Below are positions 44,719-52,753 of a stretch of DNA of 52,753 nucleotides, in pieces. The DNA is from Pseudomonadota bacterium. GTDB taxonomy: Bacteria > Pseudomonadota > Gammaproteobacteria > Burkholderiales > Rhodocyclaceae. The translations under genes and the position numbers were made by a program. The stretch is from the NCBI GenBank assembly GCA_018262195.1, contig JAGTRS010000036.1, forward strand, positions 1-52,753, written 5' to 3'. The notes beneath the pieces are model-generated. The model did no database searches. It was not told the origin of the DNA and saw nothing but the letters and a program-made list of their open reading frames with translations. Within the stretch, counting starts at the first letter, position 1; every line of letters begins with the position of its first letter.

Positions 44719-46044
44719 ATGACATCCAAAATGCCATTGCCCGGCGAACTCGATCCGATCGAAACGGCCAGCCGCGACGAGATTTCGGCCCTGCAACTCG
44801 ATCGTCTGAAGTGGTCGGTGCGCCACAGCTACGACAACGTCGAGCCGTATCGTCGCAAATGCCTGGAAAAAGGCGTGCATCCGGACGACCTCAAGACGCT
44901 GAGCGACCTGAGCAAGTTCCCCTTCATGACCAAGCTCGACCTGCGCGACAACTATCCGTTCGGCCTGTTTGCCGTGCCCCGTACCAAGCTGGCCCGCCTG
45001 CATGCATCGAGCGGCACGACCGGCAAATCGGTCGTCGTCGGCTATACCCAGAACGACATCGACAACTGGGCCAACGTGGTTGCCCGTTCGATCCGCGCCG
45101 CTGGCGGCCGGGCCGGTGACATGGTCCATGTCGCCTACGGTTACGGCATGTTCACCGGTGGCCTCGGTGCCCATTTCGGCGTCGAGCGCCTCGGCTGCTG
45201 TGCCGTGCCGATGTCGGGCGGGCAGACCGAAAAGCAGGTCCAGCAGATCATGGACTTCAAGCCGGAAATCATCATGGTCACGCCGTCGTACTCATTGGTT
45301 ATCGCCGAGGAGTTCGAGCGCTTGGGCATCAAGCCCGATGAGATTTCGCTCAAGGTCGGCATCTTCGGGGCCGAACCGTGGGGCGAGGGCATGCGTGGCG
45401 AGATCGAGCGCAAGCTCGGCATTGACGCCATCGACATCTACGGCCTGACCGAAGTGATGGGCCCGGGCGTTGCCTGCGAATGCATCGAGACCAAGGATGG
45501 CCCGGTGATTTGGGAAGACCATTTCTACCCCGAGATCATCAATCCGGAAACCGGCGAAGTGGTTGCCGATGGCGAAGAGGGTGAGCTGGTGTTCACCTCG
45601 CTGACCAAGGAAGCCTTCCCGGTCATCCGCTACCGCACCCGCGACCTGACCCGGCTGCTGCCGCCGACCGCCCGCTCCTTCCGCCGCATCGGCAAGATCA
45701 CCGGTCGTTCCGACGACATGCTGATCATTCGCGGCGTCAATGTCTTCCCGACCCAGATCGAGGAGCAGATCCTGCGCGACAAGCGTCTGGCCGGCAATTA
45801 CCAGGTTGTCGTGACCCGCGATGGCCACATGGACAATCTGGAAGTGCGTTGCGAAGTCCAGCGCGAGCTGTCCGGCAAGCTGTCCGCCGCCGACATCCAG
45901 CAGATCAGCAAGGAACTGCAGCACCGGATCAAGACCATCATCGGCGTGTCGACCCGGATCACCGTCATGGAATTCGATGCCATCCCGCGCACCCAGGTCG
46001 GCAAGGCCAAGCGTGTGCTCGACGAGCGACCGAAGCAGAACTGA
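44719..46044 (+). CDS. paaK: Phenylacetate-CoA ligase PaaK
   Basis: PaaK activates phenylacetate to phenylacetyl-CoA with ATP, the entry step of the pathway. The 441-residue product has the adenylate-forming P-loop-like ASSGTTGKSVVVGYT (96-110), the YGLTEVMGPG motif, the hinge RTRDLT and IRGVNVFPTQIEE, and a C-terminal lysine in TQVGKAKRV. The length is typical. An AGGAGA site precedes the ATG. It is followed by a 103-base gap with GC-rich hairpins. Confidence 0.95.
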   Translation: MTSKMPLPGELDPIETASRDEISALQLDRLKWSVRHSYDNVEPYRRKCLEKGVHPDDLKTLSDLSKFPFMTKLDLRDNYPFGLFAVPRTKLARLHASSGTTGKSVVVGYTQNDIDNWANVVARSIRAAGGRAGDMVHVAYGYGMFTGGLGAHFGVERLGCCAVPMSGGQTEKQVQQIMDFKPEIIMVTPSYSLVIAEEFERLGIKPDEISLKVGIFGAEPWGEGMRGEIERKLGIDAIDIYGLTEVMGPGVACECIETKDGPVIWEDHFYPEIINPETGEVVADGEEGELVFTSLTKEAFPVIRYRTRDLTRLLPPTARSFRRIGKITGRSDDMLIIRGVNVFPTQIEEQILRDKRLAGNYQVVVTRDGHMDNLEVRCEVQRELSGKLSAADIQQISKELQHRIKTIIGVSTRITVMEFDAIPRTQVGKAKRVLDERPKQN

Positions 46045-46066
46045 TGCTTAGACCCAACCCCCCCAG

Positions 46067-46116
46067 CCCCCCTTGTCAGGGGGGAGCCCTACCTCCCTCC
46101 CCTGAGAAGGGGAGGG
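46067..46116 (+). repeat. Tandem GC-rich hairpins between paaK and paaJ
   Basis: CCCCCC/GGGGGG arms (46067-46072 and 46079-46084) and CCCTCCCCT/AGGGGAGGG arms (46095-46103 and 46108-46116) form two stems. The C/G-run sequence resembles dispersed intergenic repeats common in high-GC betaproteobacteria. It may act as an mRNA-processing or attenuation site inside the operon. Confidence 0.55.
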
Positions 46117-46147
46117 CCGGGGAGGGGTTTTTACGGAGTGAACGAAC

Positions 46148-47353
46148 ATGAACGAAGCCTTTATCTGCGACGCCATTCGCACCCCCATCGGCCGCTACGG
46201 CGGCGCCCTGGCCGGCGTGCGGGCCGACGATCTCGGTGCCATCCCGCTCAAGGCGCTGATGGAACGCAATCCGCAGGTCGACTGGACTGCCGTCGAAGAC
46301 ATCATCTACGGCTGTGCCAATCAGGCCGGTGAAGACAACCGCAACGTCGCCCGCATGTCCGGTCTGCTGGCCGGCCTGCCGATCGAAGTGCCGGGCACGA
46401 CAATCAACCGCCTGTGCGGTTCCGGCATGGATGCCATCGGCCTCGCGGCCCGTTCGATCAAGTCCGGCGAAACCGAACTGATGATTGCCGGCGGCGTCGA
46501 GAGCATGTCGCGCGCCCCGTTCGTCATGGGCAAGGCGGAAAGCGCCTTCTCCCGCAATGCTGCGATCTACGACACGACCATCGGCTGGCGCTTTCCCAAC
46601 CCGCTGATGAAGAAGCTGTACGACACGCATTCGATGCCGCAGACGGCCGACAACGTCGCCGCCGATTTCGCCATCGGCCGGGCCGATCAGGATGCCTTTG
46701 CCGTGCGCTCACAGCAGCGCTGGGCGGCGGCTCATGCGGCCGGTCGTTTCAAGGACGAAATCGTGCCGGTCGTCATCCCGAAAAAGAAGGGTGATCCGGT
46801 CGTCGTCGATACCGACGAACATCCACGTCCGGAAACGACGCTGGAAATGCTGGCCAAGCTGAAGGGCGTCAATGGTCCGGAACTGTCGGTCACCGCCGGC
46901 AATGCATCCGGTGTCAATGACGGTGCCTGCGCACAGCTGCTGGCTTCGGGTGCTGCCGCCAGCCAGTATGGCCTGAAGCCGCTGGCCCGCGTTGTCGGCA
47001 TGGCGACCGCCGGCGTGCTGCCGCGCATCATGGGCTTCGGCCCGGCGCCGGCCGTGCGCAAGGTGCTGGCCAAGACCGGCCTGACGCTGGACCAGATGGA
47101 TGTCATCGAACTGAATGAAGCCTTTGCGGCGCAGGGGCTGGCGGTGCTGCGCGACCTCGGGCTGGCTGACGATGCTGCCCACGTCAATCCCAACGGCGGT
47201 GCCATCGCCATGGGCCACCCGCTCGGCATGAGCGGCGCCCGGCTGGTTACCACCGCTGCCTATGAACTCAAACGCCGTGGCGGTCGCTACGCCCTGTGCA
47301 CCATGTGTATTGGTGTCGGGCAAGGCATCGCGATGGTGATCGAGCGTGTTTGA
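46148..47353 (+). CDS. paaJ: 3-oxoadipyl-CoA thiolase PaaJ
   Basis: The thiolase cleaves 3-oxoadipyl-CoA (and the dehydrosuberyl analogue) to acetyl-CoA and succinyl-CoA. The 401-residue product has nucleophile Cys90 (NRLCGSGMDA), the GGAIAMGHPLGMSGARL His motif, and the terminal CTMCIGVGQG with the second catalytic Cys. It fits the PaaJ/PcaF subfamily. GGAG precedes the ATG. livK follows after 26 bases. Confidence 0.94.
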   Translation: MNEAFICDAIRTPIGRYGGALAGVRADDLGAIPLKALMERNPQVDWTAVEDIIYGCANQAGEDNRNVARMSGLLAGLPIEVPGTTINRLCGSGMDAIGLAARSIKSGETELMIAGGVESMSRAPFVMGKAESAFSRNAAIYDTTIGWRFPNPLMKKLYDTHSMPQTADNVAADFAIGRADQDAFAVRSQQRWAAAHAAGRFKDEIVPVVIPKKKGDPVVVDTDEHPRPETTLEMLAKLKGVNGPELSVTAGNASGVNDGACAQLLASGAAASQYGLKPLARVVGMATAGVLPRIMGFGPAPAVRKVLAKTGLTLDQMDVIELNEAFAAQGLAVLRDLGLADDAAHVNPNGGAIAMGHPLGMSGARLVTTAAYELKRRGGRYALCTMCIGVGQGIAMVIERV

Positions 47354-47379
47354 CCACAACCAATAGAGGAGACAAATCC

Positions 47380-48525
47380 ATGAATTTCAAGATGAAGAAG
47401 CTTGTTGCCGGTGCTGCCCTGGTTCTCGGTGCCTTCGGCGCCATTGCTGCCGATCCGATCAAGATCGGTTCCGTCCTCTCCGTCACCGGTCCGGCTGCCT
47501 TCCTTGGCGACCCGGAACTGAAGACGCTGCAACTGTACGTTGATGACATCAACAAGAAGGGCGGCGTCCTCGGTCGCCCGCTGCAACTGGTCCATTACGA
47601 CGATGGCAGCGATGCCAACAAGGCCAACGGCTTTGCCAAGCGCCTGCTCGAAGACGACAAGGTCGACGTGCTGGTTGGCGGTACGACCACCGGTTCCACC
47701 ATGTCGATGGTGCCGCTGGCTGAAAAGTCGGCAACGCCCTTCATCTCGCTGGCCGGTGCCGTGGTCATTGTCGAGCCGGTCAAGAAGTTCGTCTTCAAGA
47801 CCCCGCACACTGACCGCATGGCCGCCGAGAAGGTCTTCGAGGACATGAAGAAGCGTGGCCTGACCAAGGTGGCGCTGCTCTCCGAAACCTCTGGTTTCGG
47901 TGCTTCCGGCAAGAAGGAAACCGAAGGCGTCGCCGCCAAGTACGGCATCACGCTGGTCGCCAACGAGACCTATGGTCCGAAGGATACCGACATGAGCCCG
48001 CAGCTGACCAAGATCAAGACCACGCCCGGCGTTCAGGCCGTGTTCGTGTTTGGTCTGGGGCAGGGACCGGCCATCGTCACCAAGAACTACAAGCAACTCG
48101 GCGTGACCCTGCCGCTGTACCAGTCGCATGGCGTGGCTTCCGACGACTTCCTGAAGCTGGCCGGCCCGGCGGCTGAAGGCGTCCGCCTGCCGTCCCCGGC
48201 TCAGCTGATCCCGGAAAAGCTGGCTGCCAAGGATCCGCAGAAGCCGATCGTCACAGCCTATGAGCAGGCCTACAAGGCGGCTTACAAGCAGGACGTTTCG
48301 ACCTTCGGCGGTTATGCCTACGACGGCCTGATGCTGGCGGTTGATGCCATCAAGCGCGCTGGCGGCACCGACAAGGCCAAGGTGCGTGATGCCCTCGAAG
48401 CCACCAAGGGCTTCGTCGGCACCAGCGGTACCTACAACATGTCGGCCACCGACCACATGGGCCTCGACCTCTCCGCTTTCCGTTTGCTGGAAGTGAAGGG
48501 CGGCGACTGGTCCATCGTCCAGTAA
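47380..48525 (+). CDS. livK: Periplasmic substrate-binding protein, LivK-like
   Basis: The 381-residue protein has a signal peptide (about residues 1-23, cut near AFGAIAA-D) and a type I periplasmic binding fold ([20 protein letters not shown] ...). It is the solute receptor for a branched-chain-type ABC importer whose permease and ATPase genes lie leftward at 33702-37605. Its placement between paaJ and paaA argues that the ligand is phenylacetate or a related aromatic acid, not an amino acid. Start ATG 47380 is preceded by AGAGGAG. Confidence 0.9.
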   Translation: MNFKMKKLVAGAALVLGAFGAIAADPIKIGSVLSVTGPAAFLGDPELKTLQLYVDDINKKGGVLGRPLQLVHYDDGSDANKANGFAKRLLEDDKVDVLVGGTTTGSTMSMVPLAEKSATPFISLAGAVVIVEPVKKFVFKTPHTDRMAAEKVFEDMKKRGLTKVALLSETSGFGASGKKETEGVAAKYGITLVANETYGPKDTDMSPQLTKIKTTPGVQAVFVFGLGQGPAIVTKNYKQLGVTLPLYQSHGVASDDFLKLAGPAAEGVRLPSPAQLIPEKLAAKDPQKPIVTAYEQAYKAAYKQDVSTFGGYAYDGLMLAVDAIKRAGGTDKAKVRDALEATKGFVGTSGTYNMSATDHMGLDLSAFRLLEVKGGDWSIVQ

Positions 48526-48535
48526 CACTGTAGTT

Positions 48536-48564
48536 CCGGGATGGCCGCCTGGCGGCTGTCCCGG
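48536..48564 (+). repeat. Hairpin between livK and paaA
   Basis: CCGGGA/TCCCGG outer arms and GCCGC/GCGGC inner arms enclose a CTG loop, with a symmetric TG/TG internal bulge, 10 bases after the livK stop. There is no T run. Position suggests differential message stability, letting the binding protein be made in excess. Confidence 0.5.
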
Positions 48565-48613
48565 CGGAATGCGGCGATCCATAACGCCGCTTCCCCCTCA
48601 ACAGGAGACACAC

Positions 48614-49627
48614 ATGTATACCCAGTCTTTCAACGTACCCGATGCGCCGGGCGGCAAGGCCGTCGCTCAGGTGCCGTCAAAAGAAGATCCGGCGCTGCAG
48701 GCGGCTTTCGATACCCGCATCGATGCCGATGGCCGCATCGAGCCGCAGGACTGGATGCCGGAAGCCTACCGCAAGACCCTGGTTCGCCAGATCAGCCAGC
48801 ACGCGCACAGCGAGATCGTCGGCATGCTGCCGGAAGGCAACTGGATTTCCCGCGCCCCTTCGCTGAAGCGCAAGGCCATCCTGATCGCCAAGGTGCAGGA
48901 TGAAGGTGGCCACGGACTCTACCTGTATTCCGCCGCCGAAACGCTGGGCACCAGCCGCGACCAGATGCTCGAAGGCCTGCACAGCGGCCGCGCCAAATAC
49001 AGCTCGATCTTCAACTACCCGACCCTGACCTGGGCCGACGTCGGCGTCATCGGCTGGCTGGTGGATGGTGCCGCGATCATGAACCAGATCCCGCTCTGCC
49101 GCTGCTCCTACGGCCCCTACGCCCGCGCCATGGTCCGCGTCTGCAAGGAAGAATCCTTCCATCAGCGCCAGGGCTACGAGGCACTGCTGGTCATGATGAC
49201 CGGTACCGAAGAACAGAAGGCCATGGTTCAGGACGCCGTCAACCGCTTTTGGTGGAAGTGTCTGGCCATGTTCGGACCGCCCGATGCCGACAGTCCGAAC
49301 AGCGTGCAAGGCATGCGCTGGGGCATCAAGCGTATCTCCAACGACGACCTGCGCCAGAAGTTTGTCGACGCCACCGTGCCGCAAGCCAAGGTACTCGGCG
49401 TGACGCTGCCCGACCCGGACCTCAAGTGGAACGAGGAACGCCAGCATTACGACTACGGCCAGATCGACTGGAACGAATTCTGGGAAACCGTCAATGGCAA
49501 CGGCCCCTGCAACAAGGAACGCCTGGCGACCCGCGTCAAGGCACACAACGACGGCCAATGGGTGCGCGACGCCGCGCTGGCCCATGCCAACAAACAAAAA
49601 GCCCGTAGTGTTAAGGAGGCAGCATGA
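48614..49627 (+). CDS. paaA: Phenylacetyl-CoA epoxidase catalytic subunit PaaA
   Basis: PaaA is the diiron catalytic subunit of the phenylacetyl-CoA 1,2-epoxidase (PaaABCE). The 337-residue protein has the ferritin-like ligand motifs [18 protein letters not shown] and [16 protein letters not shown]. From ATG 48614 (AGGAGAC upstream) it starts [14 protein letters not shown]; an in-frame extension upstream is not conserved. The reaction needs O2 and NADPH. paaB overlaps its stop by 4 bases. Confidence 0.96.
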   Translation: MYTQSFNVPDAPGGKAVAQVPSKEDPALQAAFDTRIDADGRIEPQDWMPEAYRKTLVRQISQHAHSEIVGMLPEGNWISRAPSLKRKAILIAKVQDEGGHGLYLYSAAETLGTSRDQMLEGLHSGRAKYSSIFNYPTLTWADVGVIGWLVDGAAIMNQIPLCRCSYGPYARAMVRVCKEESFHQRQGYEALLVMMTGTEEQKAMVQDAVNRFWWKCLAMFGPPDADSPNSVQGMRWGIKRISNDDLRQKFVDATVPQAKVLGVTLPDPDLKWNEERQHYDYGQIDWNEFWETVNGNGPCNKERLATRVKAHNDGQWVRDAALAHANKQKARSVKEAA

Positions 49628-49917
49628 CTACCGAACTGAAAGAATGGCCGCTCTGGGAAATCTTCATCCGCAGCAAGCAGGGTCTTGAACACAAGCACTG
49701 CGGCAGCCTGCACGCCGCCGATGCCCGCCAGGCACTGGAAATGGCCCGCGACGTCTATACCCGCCGCCAGGAAGGAGTCAGCATCTGGGTGCTGCCGTCC
49801 GCCGCCATCACCGCCAGCAACCCGGATGAAAAGGGCGAACTGTTCGACCCGGCCGCCGACAAGATCTACCGTCACCCGACCTTCTACGAAATCCCCGACG
49901 AAGTGGGGCACATGTAA
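49624..49917 (+). CDS. paaB: Phenylacetyl-CoA epoxidase subunit PaaB
   Basis: This is a 97-residue small subunit of the epoxidase with the family opening [20 protein letters not shown] and the conserved [20 protein letters not shown]. It bridges PaaAC dimers in the complex. ATG 49624 overlaps the paaA stop; its own stop overlaps the paaC start by one base (TAATG). Confidence 0.96.
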   Translation: MTTELKEWPLWEIFIRSKQGLEHKHCGSLHAADARQALEMARDVYTRRQEGVSIWVLPSAAITASNPDEKGELFDPAADKIYRHPTFYEIPDEVGHM

Positions 49918-50699
49918 TGAGTGCCGCCATCGATTACCTGCTGCACCTGGCTGACAATGCCCTGGTCCTTGGCCAGCGAAATGCCGAATGGTGCGGACAC
50001 GGGCCAATCCTCGAAGAAGACATCGCGTTGTCCAACGTCAGCCTCGACCTGATCGGTCAGGCCCGCATGCTCTATCAGCTGGTTGCCACGCTGAAGGGTG
50101 GCGATGCTACTGAAGACAAGCTGGCCTACTTCCGCGATACCGGCGAATTCCGCAACTACACGCTGCTCGAACTGCCGCATCATGGCCCGTTGTCCGGCTA
50201 TGCTCACAGCAGCCTCGATTACGGCACGACCATCGTCCGCAACTTCCTGTACAGCGCCCTGATGGCCCTGCTCTGGGAAGCGCTGGCCAAGTCGAACAAC
50301 GCCGATCTGGCCGCCATTGCTGCCAAGTCGCTGAAGGAAGTGCGCTATCACCTGCGTCATTCCCGCGACTGGCTGGTTCGCCTCGGCGATGGCACGGACG
50401 AATCGCATGCCCGCGTTCAGGCTTCGCTCGATCACCTGATGCCCTACACCCAGGAATTCTGGGCCCATAGCCCGGCCGAAGCGGCTGCGGTGAAGGAAGG
50501 CATTGCCGTCGATCTGAACACCCTGAAGGCCGACTGGGATGGCATCGTCGATGCCGCGCTGGAAGAAGCCACGCTGCAGCGCCCGAAAGCCGGCGGCTAT
50601 GTTTCCGAAGGCAAGAACGGCGTGCATTCAGAACACCTCGGCTTCCTGCTCGCCGAAATGCAAAGCCTGGCCCGCGCTCATCCGAATGGGGTCTGGTAA
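49917..50699 (+). CDS. paaC: Phenylacetyl-CoA epoxidase structural subunit PaaC
   Basis: This 260-residue ferritin-fold subunit pairs with PaaA but is regarded as lacking a functional diiron site in this family. DNALVLGQRNAEWCGHGPIL near the N-terminus and GVHSEHLGFLLAEMQSLAR near the C-terminus are family-typical. It is translated with paaB by a TAATG overlap; paaD starts 3 bases after its stop. Confidence 0.95.
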   Translation: MSAAIDYLLHLADNALVLGQRNAEWCGHGPILEEDIALSNVSLDLIGQARMLYQLVATLKGGDATEDKLAYFRDTGEFRNYTLLELPHHGPLSGYAHSSLDYGTTIVRNFLYSALMALLWEALAKSNNADLAAIAAKSLKEVRYHLRHSRDWLVRLGDGTDESHARVQASLDHLMPYTQEFWAHSPAEAAAVKEGIAVDLNTLKADWDGIVDAALEEATLQRPKAGGYVSEGKNGVHSEHLGFLLAEMQSLARAHPNGVW

Positions 50700-50702
50700 G
50701 CG

Positions 50703-51203
50703 ATGAACACCAACGTCGATGCCGCCTGGGCTGCGCTGGAAGATCTGGCCGATCCGGAAATTCCGGTCATCTCGCTGCGCGAGCTCGGCATCCTGCGCGA
50801 TGTCCGGGTTGGTGCCGACGGCCTGGAAGTGGTCATCACACCCACCTACAGCGGTTGCCCGGCGATGAGCCAGATCGAGGATGACGTGCGCTCGACCTTG
50901 CTCGCCAAGGGCATTGCAGCGCGTGTCGTGACGCAACTGGCTCCCGCCTGGACCACCGACTGGATGAGCGAGACCGGCAAGGAAAAGCTGCGCGCCTACG
51001 GCATCGCGCCGCCGCACCAGACGCCGGCCGGCAGCAATGTCGTGCGCTTCATCAGCAAGCCGGCCAAGGTCGAAACCGTGCCCTGTCCGCATTGCGGCTC
51101 GGCCAATACGCTCGAATCCTCCCGTTTCGGATCGACGGCCTGCAAGGCACTGTACAAGTGCCAGGATTGCCAGGAACCGTTCGATTACTTCAAGCCCTAC
51201 TAG
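50703..51203 (+). CDS. paaD: Phenylacetate degradation protein PaaD
   Basis: The 166-residue protein has an N-terminal MIP18/DUF59 domain with DPEIPVISLRELGILRDV and the SGCPAM cysteine, of the type used in Fe-S or diiron cofactor maturation. A C-terminal zinc-ribbon-like part has CPHC and CQDC pairs. It is needed for an active epoxidase in the known pathway but is not part of the purified complex. It lies between paaC and paaE. Confidence 0.94.
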   Translation: MNTNVDAAWAALEDLADPEIPVISLRELGILRDVRVGADGLEVVITPTYSGCPAMSQIEDDVRSTLLAKGIAARVVTQLAPAWTTDWMSETGKEKLRAYGIAPPHQTPAGSNVVRFISKPAKVETVPCPHCGSANTLESSRFGSTACKALYKCQDCQEPFDYFKPY

Positions 51204-51224
51204 TCTCCACCGGAGCAACAAGAA

Positions 51225-52322
51225 ATGTCAGCCCTCCGTTTTCACGAACTCACCATCAAGCGCGTCAGCCCCGAAGCGGCCGGCTCGGTGGCGATCACTT
51301 TCAATATTCCCGACACCGAGCGCGAAGCCTTCAGTTTCCAGCCCGGCCAGTTCCTGACCCTGCGTGCCAAGGTCGATGGACAGGATGTCCGCCGCAGCTA
51401 TTCAATCAGCAGCCCGCGCAGCCGTCTGGCCAAGGCCGGCGAGCTGGAAATCGGCATCCGTCCGGTCGAAGGCGGCGTCTTTTCCAACTGGGCGGCACAA
51501 ACCCTTAAGGCAGGCGCCAAGCTCGACGTGATGCCGCCGGATGGCCGCTTCGTCGTCAAGAAGCAGCGCGCCATCCACCGCGTCGGTTTCGCCGCCGGTT
51601 CGGGCATCACACCGATCCTGTCGATTGCCGCGACGACGCTGGAAGAGCAGCCTGAATCCAAATTTACGCTGGTCTACGGCAACCGCCGCATGTCCAGCGT
51701 GATGTTCAACGAATCGCTGCAGGACCTGAAGGACCGTTACCCGGACCGTCTGACACTGATCCACATCCTGTCGCGCCAGGCGCAGGAAGTCGATCTGCTG
51801 CAAGGCCGGATCGACGGCGCCAAGGTTCAGGCCGTGATCGATGCCCTGCTGCCGGTCAAGAGCATGGACGAAGTCTTCATCTGCGGCCCGGAAGCGATGA
51901 TCGAAGCGACCGAAAAGGCGCTGATCGAAGCCGGCGTGCCGGAAAGCCGCGTCTATACCGAACGCTTCACCTCCGGCCCGGCCCAGGCGGCCAAGATCCA
52001 GGCCGATACCGATGCCGCGCCGACCCGCGTCGCTGCCGCCAAAGACATCGCCCTGACCGTCGTCCTCGACGGCAAGGAGCATGATCTGCAGATCGGCTCC
52101 GATGAGCACGTGCTCGATGCCGCGATGAACGCCGGCCTCGACCTGCCGTTCTCCTGCAAGGCGGGCGTCTGCTGTACCTGCCGCGCCAAGGTGTTGTGCG
52201 GCGAGGTGGTCATGGACAAGAACTACACGCTGGAAGGCGACGAAATGGCGCAGGGCTTCGTGCTCAGCTGCCAGGCCCGTGCCACCACCAAACGCCTGGT
52301 GGTCAGCTTCGACGAACGCTGA
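51225..52322 (+). CDS. paaE: Phenylacetyl-CoA epoxidase reductase PaaE
   Basis: The 365-residue reductase passes electrons from NADPH to the PaaAC diiron centre. The flavin domain is first (RRSYSISSPRS near residue 57), then the NAD domain with AAGSGITPI. The C-terminal plant-type 2Fe-2S centre has CKAGVCCTCRAKVLCG and a distal Cys in LSCQAR. The order is opposite to the reductase at 37676-38725. It is followed by a terminator before paaF. Confidence 0.96.
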   Translation: MSALRFHELTIKRVSPEAAGSVAITFNIPDTEREAFSFQPGQFLTLRAKVDGQDVRRSYSISSPRSRLAKAGELEIGIRPVEGGVFSNWAAQTLKAGAKLDVMPPDGRFVVKKQRAIHRVGFAAGSGITPILSIAATTLEEQPESKFTLVYGNRRMSSVMFNESLQDLKDRYPDRLTLIHILSRQAQEVDLLQGRIDGAKVQAVIDALLPVKSMDEVFICGPEAMIEATEKALIEAGVPESRVYTERFTSGPAQAAKIQADTDAAPTRVAAAKDIALTVVLDGKEHDLQIGSDEHVLDAAMNAGLDLPFSCKAGVCCTCRAKVLCGEVVMDKNYTLEGDEMAQGFVLSCQARATTKRLVVSFDER

Positions 52323-52347
52323 TCCATCCTGACGAAAACTGCACTTG

Positions 52348-52386
52348 GACCGCCCCACGGCTCCCTCCGGGGGCGGTCATTTTTTT
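52348..52386 (+). terminator. Terminator/attenuator between paaE and paaF
   Basis: GACCGCCCC (52348-52356) pairs with GGGGCGGTC (52370-52378) around a 13-base loop, followed by a run of seven T (52380-52386). The hairpin is only 10 bases before the paaF start, so it would reduce paaF relative to paaABCDE unless read through. Confidence 0.75.
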
Positions 52387-52396
52387 GGAGTGAACC

Positions 52397-52753
52397 ATGA
52401 CCCAAGTAGTCCTCACCGAAGTGATCGGCAAGGTCGGCCTGATCCGCATCAACCGTCCGGAAGCGATGAATGCCCTGAACAACGAAGTCGTCGACGGCAT
52501 CGGTGCCGCCATCGATACCTACGAAGCCGACGAGAACATCGGCTGCATCGTCATCACCGGCAATGAGAAAGCCTTCGCCGCCGGAGCCGATATCGGCTTC
52601 ATGAAGGATTTCGACTACATGCACGCCTACAAGACCGATTTCATCACCCGCAATTGGGAACGCATCAAGACCACTCGCAAACCGGTCATCGCCGCCGTAT
52701 CCGGATTCGCCCTCGGTGGTGGCTGTGAAATGGCCATGATGTGCGACATGATC
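52397..52753 (+). CDS. paaF: Enoyl-CoA hydratase PaaF-like, cut by window end
   Basis: The first 119 residues of a crotonase-fold enzyme are present: LIRINRPEAMNALNNEVVDG, the first oxyanion-hole motif AFAAGADI, and the second SGFALGGGCEMAMMCDM with its catalytic region still to come beyond the edge. In the pathway PaaF hydrates 2,3-dehydroadipyl-CoA. GGAG precedes the ATG. The rest lies outside the window, so PaaF cannot be separated from other enoyl-CoA hydratases with certainty. Confidence 0.85.
   Translation, partial: MTQVVLTEVIGKVGLIRINRPEAMNALNNEVVDGIGAAIDTYEADENIGCIVITGNEKAFAAGADIGFMKDFDYMHAYKTDFITRNWERIKTTRKPVIAAVSGFALGGGCEMAMMCDMI

Overview
The window looks like the chromosome of a betaproteobacterium, probably Rhodocyclales (Azoarcus / Dechloromonas / Azonexus-like). 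This is inferred from the high-GC codon use, the complete S10-spc-alpha ribosomal block with infA between secY and rpmJ, and a phenylacetate cluster in the order paaZ/N-G-H-I-K ... A-B-C-D-E, as known from Azoarcus. The genus is not proven. Both ends cut operons: rpsJ should lie just left of base 1, and the last gene (paaF-like) runs off the right end.

Bases 1-13507 hold 28 co-oriented translation and transcription genes: rplC-rplD-rplW-rplB-rpsS-rplV-rpsC-rplP-rpmC-rpsQ, then rplN-rplX-rplE-rpsN-rpsH-rplF-rplR-rpsE-rpmD-rplO-secY-infA-rpmJ, then rpsM-rpsK-rpsD-rpoA-rplQ. Two things stand out. A perfect TATAAT sits in the loop of the terminator hairpin between rpsQ and rplN. And rpoA lacks its normal 3' end: the reading frame loses the last ~20 codons of the alpha C-terminal domain and runs out of frame into rplQ.

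Bases 13530-33694 are mixed housekeeping and accessory genes: a REC-PAS-PP2C regulator, an Atm1-type ABC exporter, a YciA-like thioesterase, a FadL-type porin, a DUF2802-like protein, a SPOR protein, a Tyr-rich lipoprotein, a TPR protein, ridA and recG. Then come a LysR regulator divergent from a four-gene operon (MFS, AcuI/YhdH-like reductase, tautomerase, YqjM-type ene-reductase), an AT-richer islet with two lipoprotein genes, an alpha/beta hydrolase with a CheY-like protein, a decayed isochorismatase-type pseudogene, and an unknown gene coupled to a membrane PAS-PP2C phosphatase.

Bases 33702-52753 form one functional locus for aromatic acid uptake and aerobic phenylacetyl-CoA catabolism, split by a divergent control region (39851-40232). 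Leftward runs an operon with a single-subunit diiron ferritin-like oxygenase candidate, a 2Fe-2S/flavin reductase, and a branched-chain-type ABC importer (livH, livM, livG, livF). Its livF ATPase carries an N-terminal hemerythrin domain. Rightward runs the paa operon: paaN-type aldehyde dehydrogenase, paaG, paaH, paaI, paaK, paaJ, a livK-type binding protein, the multicomponent phenylacetyl-CoA epoxidase paaABCDE, and paaF. The binding protein for the leftward importer is thus encoded inside the rightward catabolic operon. GATACG-type palindromes overlap the candidate -10 boxes on both sides, suggesting shared repression.

The best candidates for undescribed biology are the hemerythrin-LivF fusion and the diiron oxygenase/reductase pair, both tied to an oxygen-requiring aromatic pathway. 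The rpoA lesion is the most striking single anomaly, but may be a sequencing or assembly artefact. No tRNA, rRNA, CRISPR array, insertion sequence or prophage gene was seen.
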